A stretch of DNA of 64,000 bases, from assembly GCF_002239585.1 (NCBI RefSeq), contig NZ_NDFH01000003.1:186001-250000 (forward strand). The letters run 5' to 3'. The position numbers and the translations under genes are program-made. Positions 20,463 through 29,657 of the stretch are shown here, in pieces. How positions within the stretch are numbered: position 1 is the stretch's first letter; every line of letters starts with the position of its first letter. The notes beneath the pieces are model-generated. The model saw only the letters and a program-made list of their open reading frames with translations. It had not been told where the DNA came from and made no database searches. This stretch comes from Psychromonas sp. CD1 (lineage in GTDB: Bacteria > Pseudomonadota > Gammaproteobacteria > Enterobacterales > Psychromonadaceae).

Positions 20463-21662
20463 ATGAAGCATCGCATTAAAAAACTTGTTTGCATTGGAAT
20501 CAGCGCTTTTTTGCTTAATGGTTGCTCTGTATTTTCAAGTGAAAAAGATGTTGTAGAAATGGCTGAATTGCCTGTTTTCGACGCGACTTATCAACCTAAA
20601 ATTGCTTGGTCACAAAACATCGGTTCGGGAGTTGAGACATATTTTTCTCAACTACAACCTAATGCGGATGAAAATTCACTATATGTCGCATCGAGAGAGG
20701 GGCTGATAAAAGCATTCTCGGTTGATACTGGGAAATTAAAGTGGTCGGTAGATTTATCTAAAATAAAAAATAATCGATTGAATCGCTCCGCTCGTTTTTC
20801 TGGTGGTATCACCGTTGCGGATGATATGCTATTGATTGGCACGGAAAACGCGCAAGTATTTTCTTTGGATAAATATACGGGTGATTTGCTTTGGTTGGCT
20901 CAGGTACGAGGTGAAGTACTTGCTCAGCCAGCTTATTCGATGGGCATAGTAGTGATACATACAACGCGAGGCGATTTAACTGCGTTAGATAGTCTTACGG
21001 GTAAGGAACTGTGGACGTTAAGCAATAAACTTCCAAAATTAACGTTACGTGGCAGTTCAACGCCGGTGATAGAGCAAGGTGCTATTGTCTATGGACGAGC
21101 AGATGGATTTATTGCTACAACATTATTGAAAAATGGACAACCCCTTTGGCAACTTCCGGTGGCTCGTCCATTTGGTGCCACCGAGTTAGATCGTATCGTT
21201 GATGTTGATGTACAACCCATTATACATAACGGTATTGTTTATACTTTTGCATACAATGGAAATCTATTAGCCATTGATTTATTTAAAGGGCAGCAACTAT
21301 GGTCTGGAGAATACTCCGGATATAATGATTTAGCCTTATCAGGTAAAACATTATATCTTACTGATCAACGCGGTTATGTTTTTGCCGTGGATAGTGAAAC
21401 GGGTAAGCAGTTATGGGTCAATAAAAAACTTTCCTACCGCCATTTGACAGGGGTAACGATTGCTAATCAATATATCGTTATTGGTGATGCAGAAGGTTAT
21501 TTACATTGGTTAGATAGGGAGAATGGGCATTTTGTCGCCCAACAGCTTATCGATGAAGATGGATTATATCGAGCACCTTTTGAAACGAATAATTATCTTT
21601 ATTTACAAACTCGTAGCGGTAAAATAGTCGCAATAGAAAAGCCATCGTTTAATAAGAAATAG
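20463..21662 (+). CDS. bamB: outer membrane assembly lipoprotein BamB
   Basis: BamB is a beta-propeller lipoprotein of the BAM complex that inserts outer-membrane proteins. It has 399 residues. A lipoprotein signal peptide with lipobox LNGC places the mature cysteine at about residue 21. The rest contains repeated PQQ-type blades (for example GKLKWSVDL, TGDLLWLAQV, GKELWTLS, GKQLWVNK). It follows yfgM and is closed by a strong terminator before der. Confidence 0.96.
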   Translation: MKHRIKKLVCIGISAFLLNGCSVFSSEKDVVEMAELPVFDATYQPKIAWSQNIGSGVETYFSQLQPNADENSLYVASREGLIKAFSVDTGKLKWSVDLSKIKNNRLNRSARFSGGITVADDMLLIGTENAQVFSLDKYTGDLLWLAQVRGEVLAQPAYSMGIVVIHTTRGDLTALDSLTGKELWTLSNKLPKLTLRGSSTPVIEQGAIVYGRADGFIATTLLKNGQPLWQLPVARPFGATELDRIVDVDVQPIIHNGIVYTFAYNGNLLAIDLFKGQQLWSGEYSGYNDLALSGKTLYLTDQRGYVFAVDSETGKQLWVNKKLSYRHLTGVTIANQYIVIGDAEGYLHWLDRENGHFVAQQLIDEDGLYRAPFETNNYLYLQTRSGKIVAIEKPSFNKK

Positions 21663-21687
21663 TAATATTGTGCTCAACACGTATAAT

Positions 21688-21721
21688 AGCCCCTCGCCTT
21701 GTTTGTCGAGGGGCTTTTTTG
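21688..21721 (+). terminator. strong terminator after bamB
   Basis: A perfect 9-bp GC-rich stem (AGCCCCTCG/CGAGGGGCT) with a 10-base loop is followed by six T residues. Confidence 0.9.
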
Positions 21722-21738
21722 TATAGGATTATATCAAT

Positions 21739-23205
21739 ATGTTACCAGTGATTGCCTTAGTGGGGCGCCCAAATGTGGGTAAATCAACGTTATTTAATCG
21801 TTTAACACGCACCAGAGATGCGCTTGTTGCGGATTTTCCAGGTTTAACGCGAGATCGTAAGTACGGTCAGGCAAAACTTGACGAAGATGAATTTATTGTT
21901 ATTGATACCGGAGGTATCACTGGTAATGAAGAGGGGATTGATTCCCTGATGGCTGGACAGTCATTACTTGCGATTGATGAGGCTGATGCCGTATTATTTA
22001 TGGTTGATGCTCGTGTCGGTCTGATGGTAGATGATCACGCGATTGCAGATTATTTGCGCAAGCAAGAGAAAAAAGTATTTTTAGTGGCGAATAAAACCGA
22101 CGGTATTGATGCAGATAGTGCTTGTGCTGAGTTTTATGCACTTGGACTTGGTGAGGTTTACCATATAGCAGCAGCTCATGGTAAAGGTATCCGTAAAATG
22201 ATTGATACCGCACTGGATGGTTTTTTTGATCATTCTGAAATCATCGATGCCGATGCGGAATTTGAATTTGAGGCTGAGTTTGTTGATGATGAAGAGAAAC
22301 TTTTACAAGAGCAACAACGTTTAGCCGCATTACCGATTAAGCTTGCCATCATTGGTAAACCTAATGTTGGGAAATCAACACTGATTAATCGCATTTTAGG
22401 TGAAGAGCGCGTGGTTGTTTTTGACCAACCAGGAACGACTCGCGATAGTATTTATATTCCTATGACGCATGGTGATCGTGAATATATTTTAATTGACACA
22501 GCGGGTGTGCGCAAACGTAAAAAAGTCAATGAAACGGTTGAAAAGTTTTCAGTGATTAAAACGTTAAAAGCCATTGAAGATTGTAATGTTGTTTTATTGC
22601 TCATTGATGCAAAAGATGGTATCGCAGAGCAAGATTTGTGTTTGTTGGGTTATACATTAAATGCCGGGCGTTCTTTAGTTATTGCGGTGAACAAATGGGA
22701 TGGAATGACGGATTACGATAAAGAGCGTGTTAAAACAGAGCTTGATCGTCGTCTTGGTTTTATTGATTTTGCGAAAATTCATTTTATATCGGCATTACAC
22801 GGCACAGGTGTAGGACATTTGTATGAATCGGTTGAAGAAGCTTATGACTCGTCAACTAAACGTATTTCTACCTCTATGTTAACACGCATTATGATAATGG
22901 CAGTCGGGGATCATAATCCTCCGATGGTACAAAGTCGTCGAGTTAAATTACGTTATGCGCATGCAGGGGGATATAATCCACCATTGATAGTTATCCATGG
23001 TAATCAGGTTAAAAAATTACCGGATTCATATAAACGTTATTTAATGAATTATTTCCGTCGCTCCCTGAAAATTATGGGTACACCTATTCGTATAGAATTT
23101 AGAGAAGGCTCAAATCCATTTGAAGGGCGTCGCAATAAATTAACACCAAATCAAATGCATAAACGTAAACGCATGATGACGTTTCATAAAAAGAAAAAAA
23201 AATAA
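21739..23205 (+). CDS. der: ribosome assembly GTPase Der (EngA)
   Basis: Der is a double GTPase needed for 50S subunit maturation. It has 488 residues with two G domains, G1 motifs GRPNVGKST (8-16) and GKPNVGKST (near 211), and DTGG/DTAG G3 motifs. The insert between the domains is acidic. The C-terminal KH-like domain ends in a lysine-rich tail. All motifs are intact. Confidence 0.97.
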   Translation: MLPVIALVGRPNVGKSTLFNRLTRTRDALVADFPGLTRDRKYGQAKLDEDEFIVIDTGGITGNEEGIDSLMAGQSLLAIDEADAVLFMVDARVGLMVDDHAIADYLRKQEKKVFLVANKTDGIDADSACAEFYALGLGEVYHIAAAHGKGIRKMIDTALDGFFDHSEIIDADAEFEFEAEFVDDEEKLLQEQQRLAALPIKLAIIGKPNVGKSTLINRILGEERVVVFDQPGTTRDSIYIPMTHGDREYILIDTAGVRKRKKVNETVEKFSVIKTLKAIEDCNVVLLLIDAKDGIAEQDLCLLGYTLNAGRSLVIAVNKWDGMTDYDKERVKTELDRRLGFIDFAKIHFISALHGTGVGHLYESVEEAYDSSTKRISTSMLTRIMIMAVGDHNPPMVQSRRVKLRYAHAGGYNPPLIVIHGNQVKKLPDSYKRYLMNYFRRSLKIMGTPIRIEFREGSNPFEGRRNKLTPNQMHKRKRMMTFHKKKKK

Positions 23206-23255
23206 AGTAGATTTAAATAATGCGATATGAATAAAATCTAATCGCACATTATCCG

Positions 23256-23299
23256 ATATCTAATAGGGCTATAGTTATAACCTTATTAGATATTTTTTT
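23256..23299 (+). terminator. terminator after der
   Basis: ATATCTAATAGG (23256-23267) pairs with CCTTATTAGATAT (23281-23293) with one bulged base, followed by a T-run. The remaining spacer to the next gene holds only the repeats listed separately. Confidence 0.75.
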
Positions 23300-23423
23300 G
23301 TTTTAAATAGTCAGTCGCATAAATAATAATACGTATACTTCGGATATTGTTATCTGCATTGTTTGGATACGCACAATAACGTTTTTGTGTTGAAAATATA
23401 ATTGGCTTAAGATAAAAAAGTTT

Positions 23424-23472
23424 GTGGCTTGATAATATCAAACCGGTTTAGTGGCTTGATATTATCGGTTTA
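23424..23472. repeat. overlapping direct and inverted repeat near the dolP 3' end
   Basis: GTGGCTTGATA occurs at 23424 and again at 23451, each followed by a similar GGTTTA segment. Within this, GATAATATCAA (23431-23441) and TTGATATTATC (23456-23466) form a perfect 11-bp inverted repeat. It could serve as the terminator of the minus-strand dolP group, though a long T-run on that strand is lacking. Confidence 0.5.
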
Positions 23473-23474
23473 TA

Positions 23475-24062
23475 TTATTTTTTTTCAGTATTATTAAGCT
23501 GGAAAACACGATTTACTTTTTTTACACCATCGATATTACGTGTAATATTTGTGGCATATTCAGCCATTTCTTTATTCAGTTTCGCAATCAAAAAGACTTC
23601 ACCATCCTCTGTGACTACTTTTATTTTTAAAGGATTTATTTTATCATCACTCGTAAATTTACTTTTTACTTTTGTGGTGATCCAAGTGTCTTTACTTTGT
23701 TGTGCAAAATCAATGGGGCCTCTGATACGAAGTTGATTATAAACGGATTTTACACCTTTTATTTTTTCTAGCTGAGCGCCGATATTATCTTTGGTTTGTG
23801 TGTCACTTACTTGACCCATGACTAATAAATAGCCACTATTAGTAATGAAATTAATGCGTAAATCAGAGCGAGGTATGTCAAGTTTATTGATAGTGTCTAA
23901 TGCATCACTCGAGAGTTGACCATCATCAAATTGTTCAGTGATGCTACGTTCATCACTGTTAAGGTAGACTGCCGTGCCTGCTACGACAATAAGTGCACCG
24001 GCACAGCCTTGTAATTGTATTAGGATTAAAAGAGAGAAAAGTGTTTTTAAATGTATTTTCAT
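23475..24062 (-). CDS. dolP: outer membrane lipoprotein with two BON domains (DolP/YraP)
   Basis: The 195-residue protein has a lipoprotein signal peptide ending in QLQGC and two BON domains (about 45-110 and 125-190). The second contains the typical VKSKFTSDD and EVFLIAKL stretches. DolP supports outer-membrane integrity and BAM function at division sites in E. coli. It is encoded directly after diaA on the same strand, as in enterics (lpoA-yraN-diaA-dolP). Confidence 0.92.
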   Translation of the reverse strand: MKIHLKTLFSLLILIQLQGCAGALIVVAGTAVYLNSDERSITEQFDDGQLSSDALDTINKLDIPRSDLRINFITNSGYLLVMGQVSDTQTKDNIGAQLEKIKGVKSVYNQLRIRGPIDFAQQSKDTWITTKVKSKFTSDDKINPLKIKVVTEDGEVFLIAKLNKEMAEYATNITRNIDGVKKVNRVFQLNNTEKK

Positions 24063-24066
24063 AATA

Positions 24067-24657
24067 TTACTCTGTTTTCAAAAAAAGTTGTTGATCGATA
24101 AGATCACTTAAACAGTTAATTACCAGAAGATGAACCTCTTCAATACGAGATCGTTTATCACTTGGTGCGCGTATTTCTATATCTTCAGAGCCCAATAAAC
24201 CCGCTAATTCACCGCCATCCATACCGTTTAAAAGTACAAGTTGCAGGGATTTGCTGAGTGCAGTCTCAACCGCTCGAATCATATTACGGCTATTACCACT
24301 ATGGCTTATTGCTATGAGTATATCGCCACTTTGGGAAATAGCAGAAAGTTGCTTCGCATATATTTCCTCAAATTGGTTATCTGTAGAGATAGCTGAAATT
24401 AATACAGAGTCCGTAGTGATAGCAATAGCAGGTAAAGCAGGTCGATTAGTTTCATATTTATTAACAAGGTGTGATACAAATATTTGTGCTAAGGCTGCTG
24501 CGCCTCCATTACCACAAACAAGTATCTTATTGCCACGTAGTAGTGTTTTACTTATGGCGATGGCTGCTTTTTCGATGCTTTCAGGTAAGGCTTCTGCTGC
24601 CACGATTTTAGTTTGAATGCTTTCTGCAAAATGTGCTTGTATAGTTTTATTTATCAT
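24067..24657 (-). CDS. diaA: DnaA initiator-associating factor DiaA
   Basis: DiaA is a SIS-domain protein that stimulates DnaA assembly at oriC. ATG 24657 gives 196 residues (MINKTIQAHF), exactly the E. coli length; a longer in-frame start at 24699 is not preferred. The SIS motifs ILVCGNGGAAALAQ and AISHSGNSRN are clear. It lies between yraN and dolP and overlaps neither strongly. Related SIS proteins (GmhA) exist, but the neighbourhood indicates DiaA. Confidence 0.94.
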   Translation of the reverse strand: MINKTIQAHFAESIQTKIVAAEALPESIEKAAIAISKTLLRGNKILVCGNGGAAALAQIFVSHLVNKYETNRPALPAIAITTDSVLISAISTDNQFEEIYAKQLSAISQSGDILIAISHSGNSRNMIRAVETALSKSLQLVLLNGMDGGELAGLLGSEDIEIRAPSDKRSRIEEVHLLVINCLSDLIDQQLFLKTE

Positions 24658-24671
24658 TGAATTATGCCATA

Positions 24672-25058
24672 TTATACTTGGAAAGCGTCTTGGATCCAAA
24701 GAGGTGATGTGACGCTATCATCAATGGCAATTACATCAAAACGACAATTATATTCGTTTTTTTGTTCTGCCAAAAAAAACTCTGCTGTGGCGATTATTTT
24801 ACGCTGCTTTACTCTATTTATCGAGGCTAAAGCTCCTCCGAAGGTATTATTTTTTCGATAACGAACTTCAATAAATACCAGTGTTTGTTTATCGTGCATG
24901 ATTAAGTCGATTTCGCCATAGGGACAATAATAATTTCGATGCAGAAGTTGTAAGCCTTGCTTTTGTAAATGAAGCAAGGCTTGTAACTCGGCTTTATCGC
25001 CCGTTAAATTACTTGGCTTGCGTCGGCGAAGGTACGTCAAACATAACTCCATTTTCAA
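24672..25058 (-). CDS. yraN: UPF0102 endonuclease-like protein YraN
   Basis: YraN proteins have a Holliday-junction-resolvase-like restriction endonuclease fold of unknown cellular role. The 128 residues include the conserved GDKAELQALLHL helix, GEIDLIM and FIEVRYR, which form the expected catalytic D-ExK type pattern. The likely start (25058 or 25052) overlaps the 3' end of lpoA by about 45 bases, so the two are coupled. Confidence 0.92.
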   Translation of the reverse strand: MKMELCLTYLRRRKPSNLTGDKAELQALLHLQKQGLQLLHRNYYCPYGEIDLIMHDKQTLVFIEVRYRKNNTFGGALASINRVKQRKIIATAEFFLAEQKNEYNCRFDVIAIDDSVTSPLWIQDAFQV

Positions 25059-26922
25059 ATCTAGCCCAAGATAATTTGGCTTGAATTAAATTATTTTCAT
25101 TAACAGAAAGAGTACCGATAATACCATCATAAGTTGTTTTGGGATCATGTTGTAATAATACTAATTGGCCAATGAGTTGGTAGCTGTCAAAACCTAAAGC
25201 AAAAAGACGTAGTGTATTAAAGGAACTATATTTCCATGCTTTTTGAATTGCACTTAAACGCTCTTTATCTTGGGTTAATAAGAAAGGAGAATCGGAAAAG
25301 GTTAATTTAGAAAGCTCTTTGTTTTGTTTACTACGATCGAAGCTATTACTGCGTGAATTTGCATAAAGCGGAATACTTTTATCAAAAGGACTCACGGAAA
25401 CATCGATAAAAGGTTTTAATAAAATAAGCTCATCACGCTTACTAATGATATAAATAGCATCTATGTCTCTACGGCTACGAATTTCAGTTTCTAAGGTGAG
25501 CTGAGTGATTATTTTCATTTGTGCAATACGACGTTTACTTGCATCACTTTGTAAAACTTTTTCTACAAAGGTGCCTAATTGGTGTTTATCGGTGAAATAG
25601 TAGCGTTCAACGGTTTTTTTATCTGCTGGGTGTAAGGCTTTCCATTTTCGACTAAAAGCCAAACTAACCCGTTTTCCGTAAGAGCCTTTTGGAGCAAGAA
25701 CCAAAGGATTCTTATGTTGTTGATAGGTGATGAGCTCTGCCGCTTGCTTCGCCTCTTCTTCAGGGGAAAGAGGAAATGCATAATGTAGTTGTACTTCATC
25801 AAGCGATGTTGTGTCATTTTTTGACTGCAGTGCATTAAATGCCAGTGTCGGAATATCTTCAATTAAAGGTAGTAGTGTTTGTATGTTTGCTTTTAAGAGT
25901 GGTCCAATAACAAAATCAACTTTATCAAGTCTTAGCTGTTTTTCAATATCTTGCATATTTTGACTTTGGCTGTCATAGAAGAAAATCTTAGGACTCGTTT
26001 TGTCTTGCAATAAATTGTCTTTCTGTTGCTGTAATTGTTGATAAAAAGCATCTAACAAACCAGCTTGAATCGCACTTCCTTGTCGTTTAAAACGGCCTGA
26101 CAGAGGTAATATAACTGCTATTTTCCGAGGGCGGTAAGGGCTCAATGTATCTATATTGAGTAATTGTGATGGCAGAAGTGTCGCGGCAGGATGCATCGGA
26201 TTTTTAGTTTTCCAAGAATCAACTTTACGTAATAATTCATTGGGTTGCAACTTGTAACTTTGGTAAAGCAGAGCTAAGTCATACCATGCTTTTTTGTTTT
26301 TATCGATGTCTGTTAGATTACTACTTTGTCGTATTAGTTGATTTAAATGCTCTGAGGTTAAAAGAGAAAGTTGATTAAGCAAATGATCGTGTTGTTCTTG
26401 TTTGATTGTTGTTTCACTTAAAAGTGGCAATAAAGAAAAAATATTTTTAGTCGCGTCTAAATGTGCTTCTGCAGTGATATATAAATTAATTTGTAATTGA
26501 TAAAAATGTATTAGACCAAGATCGGGTAATGTTGTTTTATTGATATAATCGAGTGTGATTTGAGCTTCATTAAAATCATTATCTGCATAAAATTTATCCG
26601 CTATTAAAAGTGTCAAAATAGCCTTTTCTTGAGGGGATAATACTGCTTGTTGTAGGTAATCAATAATCGGTTGAGCCAGCATTAATTTTTGTTCTTTGAT
26701 CAATGCTTGTAAGGTGACAAATTGCCACTGTAAACGTGTCGTATTATTAGCAATTTTGTTTTTTTCAAGGTAATAGCTCGCATTTTCGGGTAAATCAGAA
26801 AATACGGCGGGTGGAGAATTATCTTGCATTGAAAGCGAAGTACTACATGCACTCAAAATACAAAGACATAATACGACTCCTAAAAGTCGGTAATTAAGTT
26901 TTTTAAAAGTAAAAAAGTTCAA
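25009..26922 (-). CDS. lpoA: penicillin-binding protein activator LpoA
   Basis: LpoA is an outer-membrane lipoprotein that activates PBP1A from outside. It has 637 residues with a lipoprotein signal peptide and lipobox SACS (cysteine near 26). An N-terminal TPR-like helical half (about 35-255) is followed by a periplasmic-binding-protein-like C-terminal half beginning at KIAVILPLSGRF. It is the first gene of the minus-strand lpoA-yraN-diaA-dolP group and is divergent from rsmI. Confidence 0.95.
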   Translation of the reverse strand: MNFFTFKKLNYRLLGVVLCLCILSACSTSLSMQDNSPPAVFSDLPENASYYLEKNKIANNTTRLQWQFVTLQALIKEQKLMLAQPIIDYLQQAVLSPQEKAILTLLIADKFYADNDFNEAQITLDYINKTTLPDLGLIHFYQLQINLYITAEAHLDATKNIFSLLPLLSETTIKQEQHDHLLNQLSLLTSEHLNQLIRQSSNLTDIDKNKKAWYDLALLYQSYKLQPNELLRKVDSWKTKNPMHPAATLLPSQLLNIDTLSPYRPRKIAVILPLSGRFKRQGSAIQAGLLDAFYQQLQQQKDNLLQDKTSPKIFFYDSQSQNMQDIEKQLRLDKVDFVIGPLLKANIQTLLPLIEDIPTLAFNALQSKNDTTSLDEVQLHYAFPLSPEEEAKQAAELITYQQHKNPLVLAPKGSYGKRVSLAFSRKWKALHPADKKTVERYYFTDKHQLGTFVEKVLQSDASKRRIAQMKIITQLTLETEIRSRRDIDAIYIISKRDELILLKPFIDVSVSPFDKSIPLYANSRSNSFDRSKQNKELSKLTFSDSPFLLTQDKERLSAIQKAWKYSSFNTLRLFALGFDSYQLIGQLVLLQHDPKTTYDGIIGTLSVNENNLIQAKLSWARFENGVMFDVPSPTQAK

Positions 26923-26956
26923 AATATTATCCTTTGATAGACCTCAAAATAAGCAA

Positions 26957-27002
26957 ATAAATTTGGCGGTAGGTAACCCATAAATTTGGCGGTAGGTAAC
27001 CC
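26957..27002. repeat. 23-bp perfect tandem duplication between lpoA and rsmI
   Basis: Two identical 23-base units lie at 26957-26979 and 26980-27002 in the divergent promoter region. Each contains GGCGGTAGGTAACCC. They may affect the promoters of lpoA or rsmI; no known operator is recognised in them. Confidence 0.9.
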
Positions 27003-27063
27003 TAGCACTATAGTGTAATATTGTGGCTTCGGTTAAACAATATTATTTTATTAAGGTGACCCA

Positions 27064-27924
27064 ATGTCTGAAAACAGTCAGATTTTATCATCATTTCCAG
27101 CAAAACTTTATATCATTGCGACACCGATAGGAAATATTAGTGATATTACCTATCGTGCCATTGAAACATTGCAACGGGTCGATATTATCGCGGCGGAAGA
27201 TACACGCCATAGTGGTAGATTATTAAGTCATTACCAAATAAAAAAACCAATGATAGCATTGCATGATCATAATGAACGTGAACGAAGCAAAATGTTGATA
27301 GGAAAAATTAAAAACGGTCAAGCAGTGGCGCTTATCTCGGATGCAGGTACGCCATTAATTAGTGATCCTGGTTATCATTTAGTGAACGAATGTCGAGCCT
27401 CAGGTGTTGATGTTGTGCCGATACCTGGACCATCAGCGGTTATCACTGCTTTAAGTTGTGCGGGTCTTGCTACGGACCGCTTTACTTTTGAAGGTTTTTT
27501 GCCCGCAAAAGAAAAAGGTAAACAAGATAAATTAAAGGCATTGATTGAAGAAAAACGTACGATGGTATTTTACGAATCGCCCCGACGTATTATTGACACT
27601 GTTAAGCAGGTTATCTTGATTTTTGGTGCAGATCGTAAACTGGTAATTGCACGAGAATTAACCAAAGCCTTTGAATCTTTTTATTCATTGACTGCATCAG
27701 AGATGCTTATATGGTTAGAGAAAGATACTAATCATTGTCGTGGTGAGTTTGTGTTAATAATTGCAGGGGCAAATCTACAAGAAGACAGTCTTCCGCAAGA
27801 TGCACTAAATACATTACGATTGTTAAAAGAGCAGCTACCCTTAAAAAAAGCGGCTGCTTTAACCGCACAAATCCATCAGCAAAAGAAAAATGAGCTTTAT
27901 AAGTGGGGATTAGACCATTTATAA
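27064..27924 (+). CDS. rsmI: 16S rRNA 2'-O-ribose C1402 methyltransferase RsmI
   Basis: RsmI methylates the ribose of C1402 in 16S rRNA using SAM. It has 286 residues. The tetrapyrrole-methylase fold shows the IIATPIGN-type motif (LYIIATPIGNISDIT), EDTRHSGRLL, the GTPLISDPG loop and PGPSAVITALS. It is divergent from lpoA in the usual arrangement and lies just before rnpB. Confidence 0.96.
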   Translation: MSENSQILSSFPAKLYIIATPIGNISDITYRAIETLQRVDIIAAEDTRHSGRLLSHYQIKKPMIALHDHNERERSKMLIGKIKNGQAVALISDAGTPLISDPGYHLVNECRASGVDVVPIPGPSAVITALSCAGLATDRFTFEGFLPAKEKGKQDKLKALIEEKRTMVFYESPRRIIDTVKQVILIFGADRKLVIARELTKAFESFYSLTASEMLIWLEKDTNHCRGEFVLIIAGANLQEDSLPQDALNTLRLLKEQLPLKKAAALTAQIHQQKKNELYKWGLDHL

Positions 27925-27948
27925 CTTTCATCAGTAAAAAGAGTAGGA

Positions 27949-27954
27949 TATAAT
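27949..27954 (+). promoter_or_regulatory. -10 box of the rnpB promoter
   Basis: TATAAT stands 7 bases before the predicted 5' end of RNase P RNA. A weak -35 candidate (TTTCAT, 27926-27931) lies 17 bases upstream, overlapping the rsmI end. Confidence 0.65.
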
Positions 27955-27961
27955 CCACCTC

Positions 27962-28320
<359 letters not shown>

Positions 28321-28330
28321 ACTATTTTTA

Positions 28331-28362
28331 AACCATCATAAGTGATTATGATGGTTTTTTTT
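28331..28362 (+). terminator. terminator of rnpB
   Basis: A perfect 11-bp stem (AACCATCATAA/TTATGATGGTT) with the loop GTGA is followed by a long T-run. Confidence 0.9.
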
Positions 28363-28429
28363 CTTTTAAATCCGAAGGGCATGCTGATACTTACCTACAC
28401 GTCATACGTAAGTACATATAGACTCTGAT

Positions 28430-28497
28430 GTTAAACTGGCCCCACCTGTTTCCGTCCCAGAAGATTCGATTCGAGCTCGGTCCCGGGGACCTCTAGA
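28430..28497. other. degraded pUC polylinker (non-native)
   Basis: From about 28466 the bases read like the EcoRI-SacI-KpnI-SmaI-BamHI-XbaI polylinker of pUC with single-base losses: GAGCTCGG, CCCGGGG and TCTAGAG are recognisable. The stretch from about 28430 resembles a low-quality lacZ-primer region. The exact border with chromosomal DNA (between 28363 and 28466) cannot be fixed by eye. Confidence 0.8.
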
Positions 28498-28525
28498 GAT
28501 TTAATATTAAATATATTGAGCCTGC
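28498..28525 (+). repeat. 28-bp cloning adapter, copy 1
   Basis: This is the first of three identical 28-base units, beginning GATTTAATATTAAA and ending GAGCCTGC. It joins the pUC XbaI end to a foreign insert, so it is interpreted as a library adapter. Confidence 0.85.
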
Positions 28526-28756
28526 GGTGGGGAACTGGCGGACCAGCTTGCCGTAGCTGATCGCGGTGAACAGCACGCCGGCGAGGGCCAGCAGGTAGGC
28601 GGTGGGCACGTGTCCCTGGGAAATCCCGGATACGATGCCGAAGGTGTCGAAGACGGTCATCGGGGTCAGGTAGGCCAACCCGATCATGACGATCTGCCAC
28701 AGCTTGAGGGACTTGCGAAGCTGGGTTCGTTCTGCGGTGGGGGGAGGATTCGACAT
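28526..28756 (-). pseudogene. foreign insert: N-terminal fragment of an APC-family amino-acid permease
   Basis: A GC-rich stretch, unlike the AT-rich window, encodes on the minus strand an N-terminus starting [17 protein letters not shown], with helices such as [16 protein letters not shown] and an internal [10 protein letters not shown]. The pattern is that of an amino acid-polyamine-organocation permease from a high-GC proteobacterium, Pseudomonas-like in flavour (inference). It is cut by the adapter after about 77 codons. The upstream bases 28757-28880 belong to the same GC-rich insert. It is a cloned fragment, not a native gene. Confidence 0.7.
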
Positions 28757-28883
28757 GGGTATGCTTGCCTCGATTTCTTCTTTTTCTAATGCACAGCAAA
28801 GGAAGGCGGACGGGCGGAAACCGCAGGCTTGCCGCCGTCTACCTTCAGCAAGGGTGGGAACCTCGACGGAAGAACGGGCGAGC

Positions 28884-29048
28884 TGCATGTGTCATAGGTT
28901 TTCACCCTCATCACCGAGACGGGGGGAGACAAAAGGGCCTCGTGATACACCTATTTTTATAGGTTAATGTCATGATAATACTGGTTTCTTAGACCTTCCT
29001 GAGGGTTTTGTATGGTGAGGCGTCCAGCTTGCATGCCTGCAGGTCGAC
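28884..29048. other. pUC vector backbone (bla upstream region) and polylinker, non-native
   Basis: Bases 28884-29000 follow the pUC/pBR322 sequence upstream of bla, with errors; AGGGCCTCGTGATAC and TTTTTATAGGTTAATGTCAT are exact. Bases 29029-29048 are the polylinker segment AGCTTGCATGCCTGCAGGTC (HindIII-SphI-PstI-SalI). The errors and the jump between the two parts indicate joined low-quality reads. Confidence 0.88.
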
Positions 29049-29076
29049 GATTTAATATTAAATATATTGAGCCTGC
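29049..29076 (+). repeat. 28-bp cloning adapter, copy 2
   Basis: Identical to copy 1. It separates the pUC SalI side from the E. coli rmuC insert. Confidence 0.88.
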
Positions 29077-29575
29077 GTTCCTGCTGGCACTCGACAGACA
29101 GCCCGAACTGATCACCGAAGCGCTGAAAAATAACATTATGCTGGTCAGCCCCACCACGCTACTGGTGGCGTTACGTACCATTGCCAACCTGTGGCGCTAT
29201 GAGCACCAAAGCCGTAACGCGCAGCAGATTGCCGATCGCGCCAGCAAGCTGTACGACAAAATGCGGCTGTTTGTGGACGATATGTCCTCGGTGGGGCAAA
29301 GCCTGGATCGCGCGCAGGATAACTACCGCCAGGCGATGAAAAAACTCTCCTCCGGGCGTGGCAATTTGCTGGCGCAGGCGGAGGCGTTTCGCAGCCTGGG
29401 GGTGGAAGTTAAACGCGAGATTAATCCGGAACTGGTGGAGCAGGCTACCGCTCAGGACGAAGAGTTTCGTCTGCGTGAAGGCGACGGTAAGCAAAATAGC
29501 CGCAATGAAGACAACGATTTAGCGGCGAGTTTATCCCCCGAAGCGCAGCCGGCGCGTTTCTTTCACGGTGGTTGA
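29077..29575 (+). pseudogene. rmuC: foreign insert: 3' part of E. coli rmuC
   Basis: The plus strand encodes about 165 C-terminal residues of the DNA recombination protein RmuC (FLLALDRQPELITEALKN through PARFFHGG), which I recognise as essentially the E. coli protein. GC content and codon use are enterobacterial and differ strongly from the flanks. It is bounded by adapters on both sides (29049-29076 and 29630-29657), with the rmuC downstream spacer included. The segment is cloning-host or cross-project DNA, not part of this chromosome. Confidence 0.88.
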
Positions 29576-29629
29576 AACGTAGGGCAAATGCGCCCAATCT
29601 GTTACACTTCACGAACATTTGACTGATTA

Positions 29630-29657
29630 GCAGGCTCAATATATTTAATATTAAATC
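29630..29657 (-). repeat. 28-bp cloning adapter, copy 3 (inverted)
   Basis: Exact reverse complement of copies 1 and 2. It joins the rmuC insert to the XbaI-BamHI-SmaI side of the pUC polylinker. Confidence 0.88.

Noticed and set aside
29012-29575. rmuC as a horizontally acquired native gene
   Set aside because: It is bracketed by adapters and pUC polylinker, and only the 3' part is present, so it is a cloned fragment.
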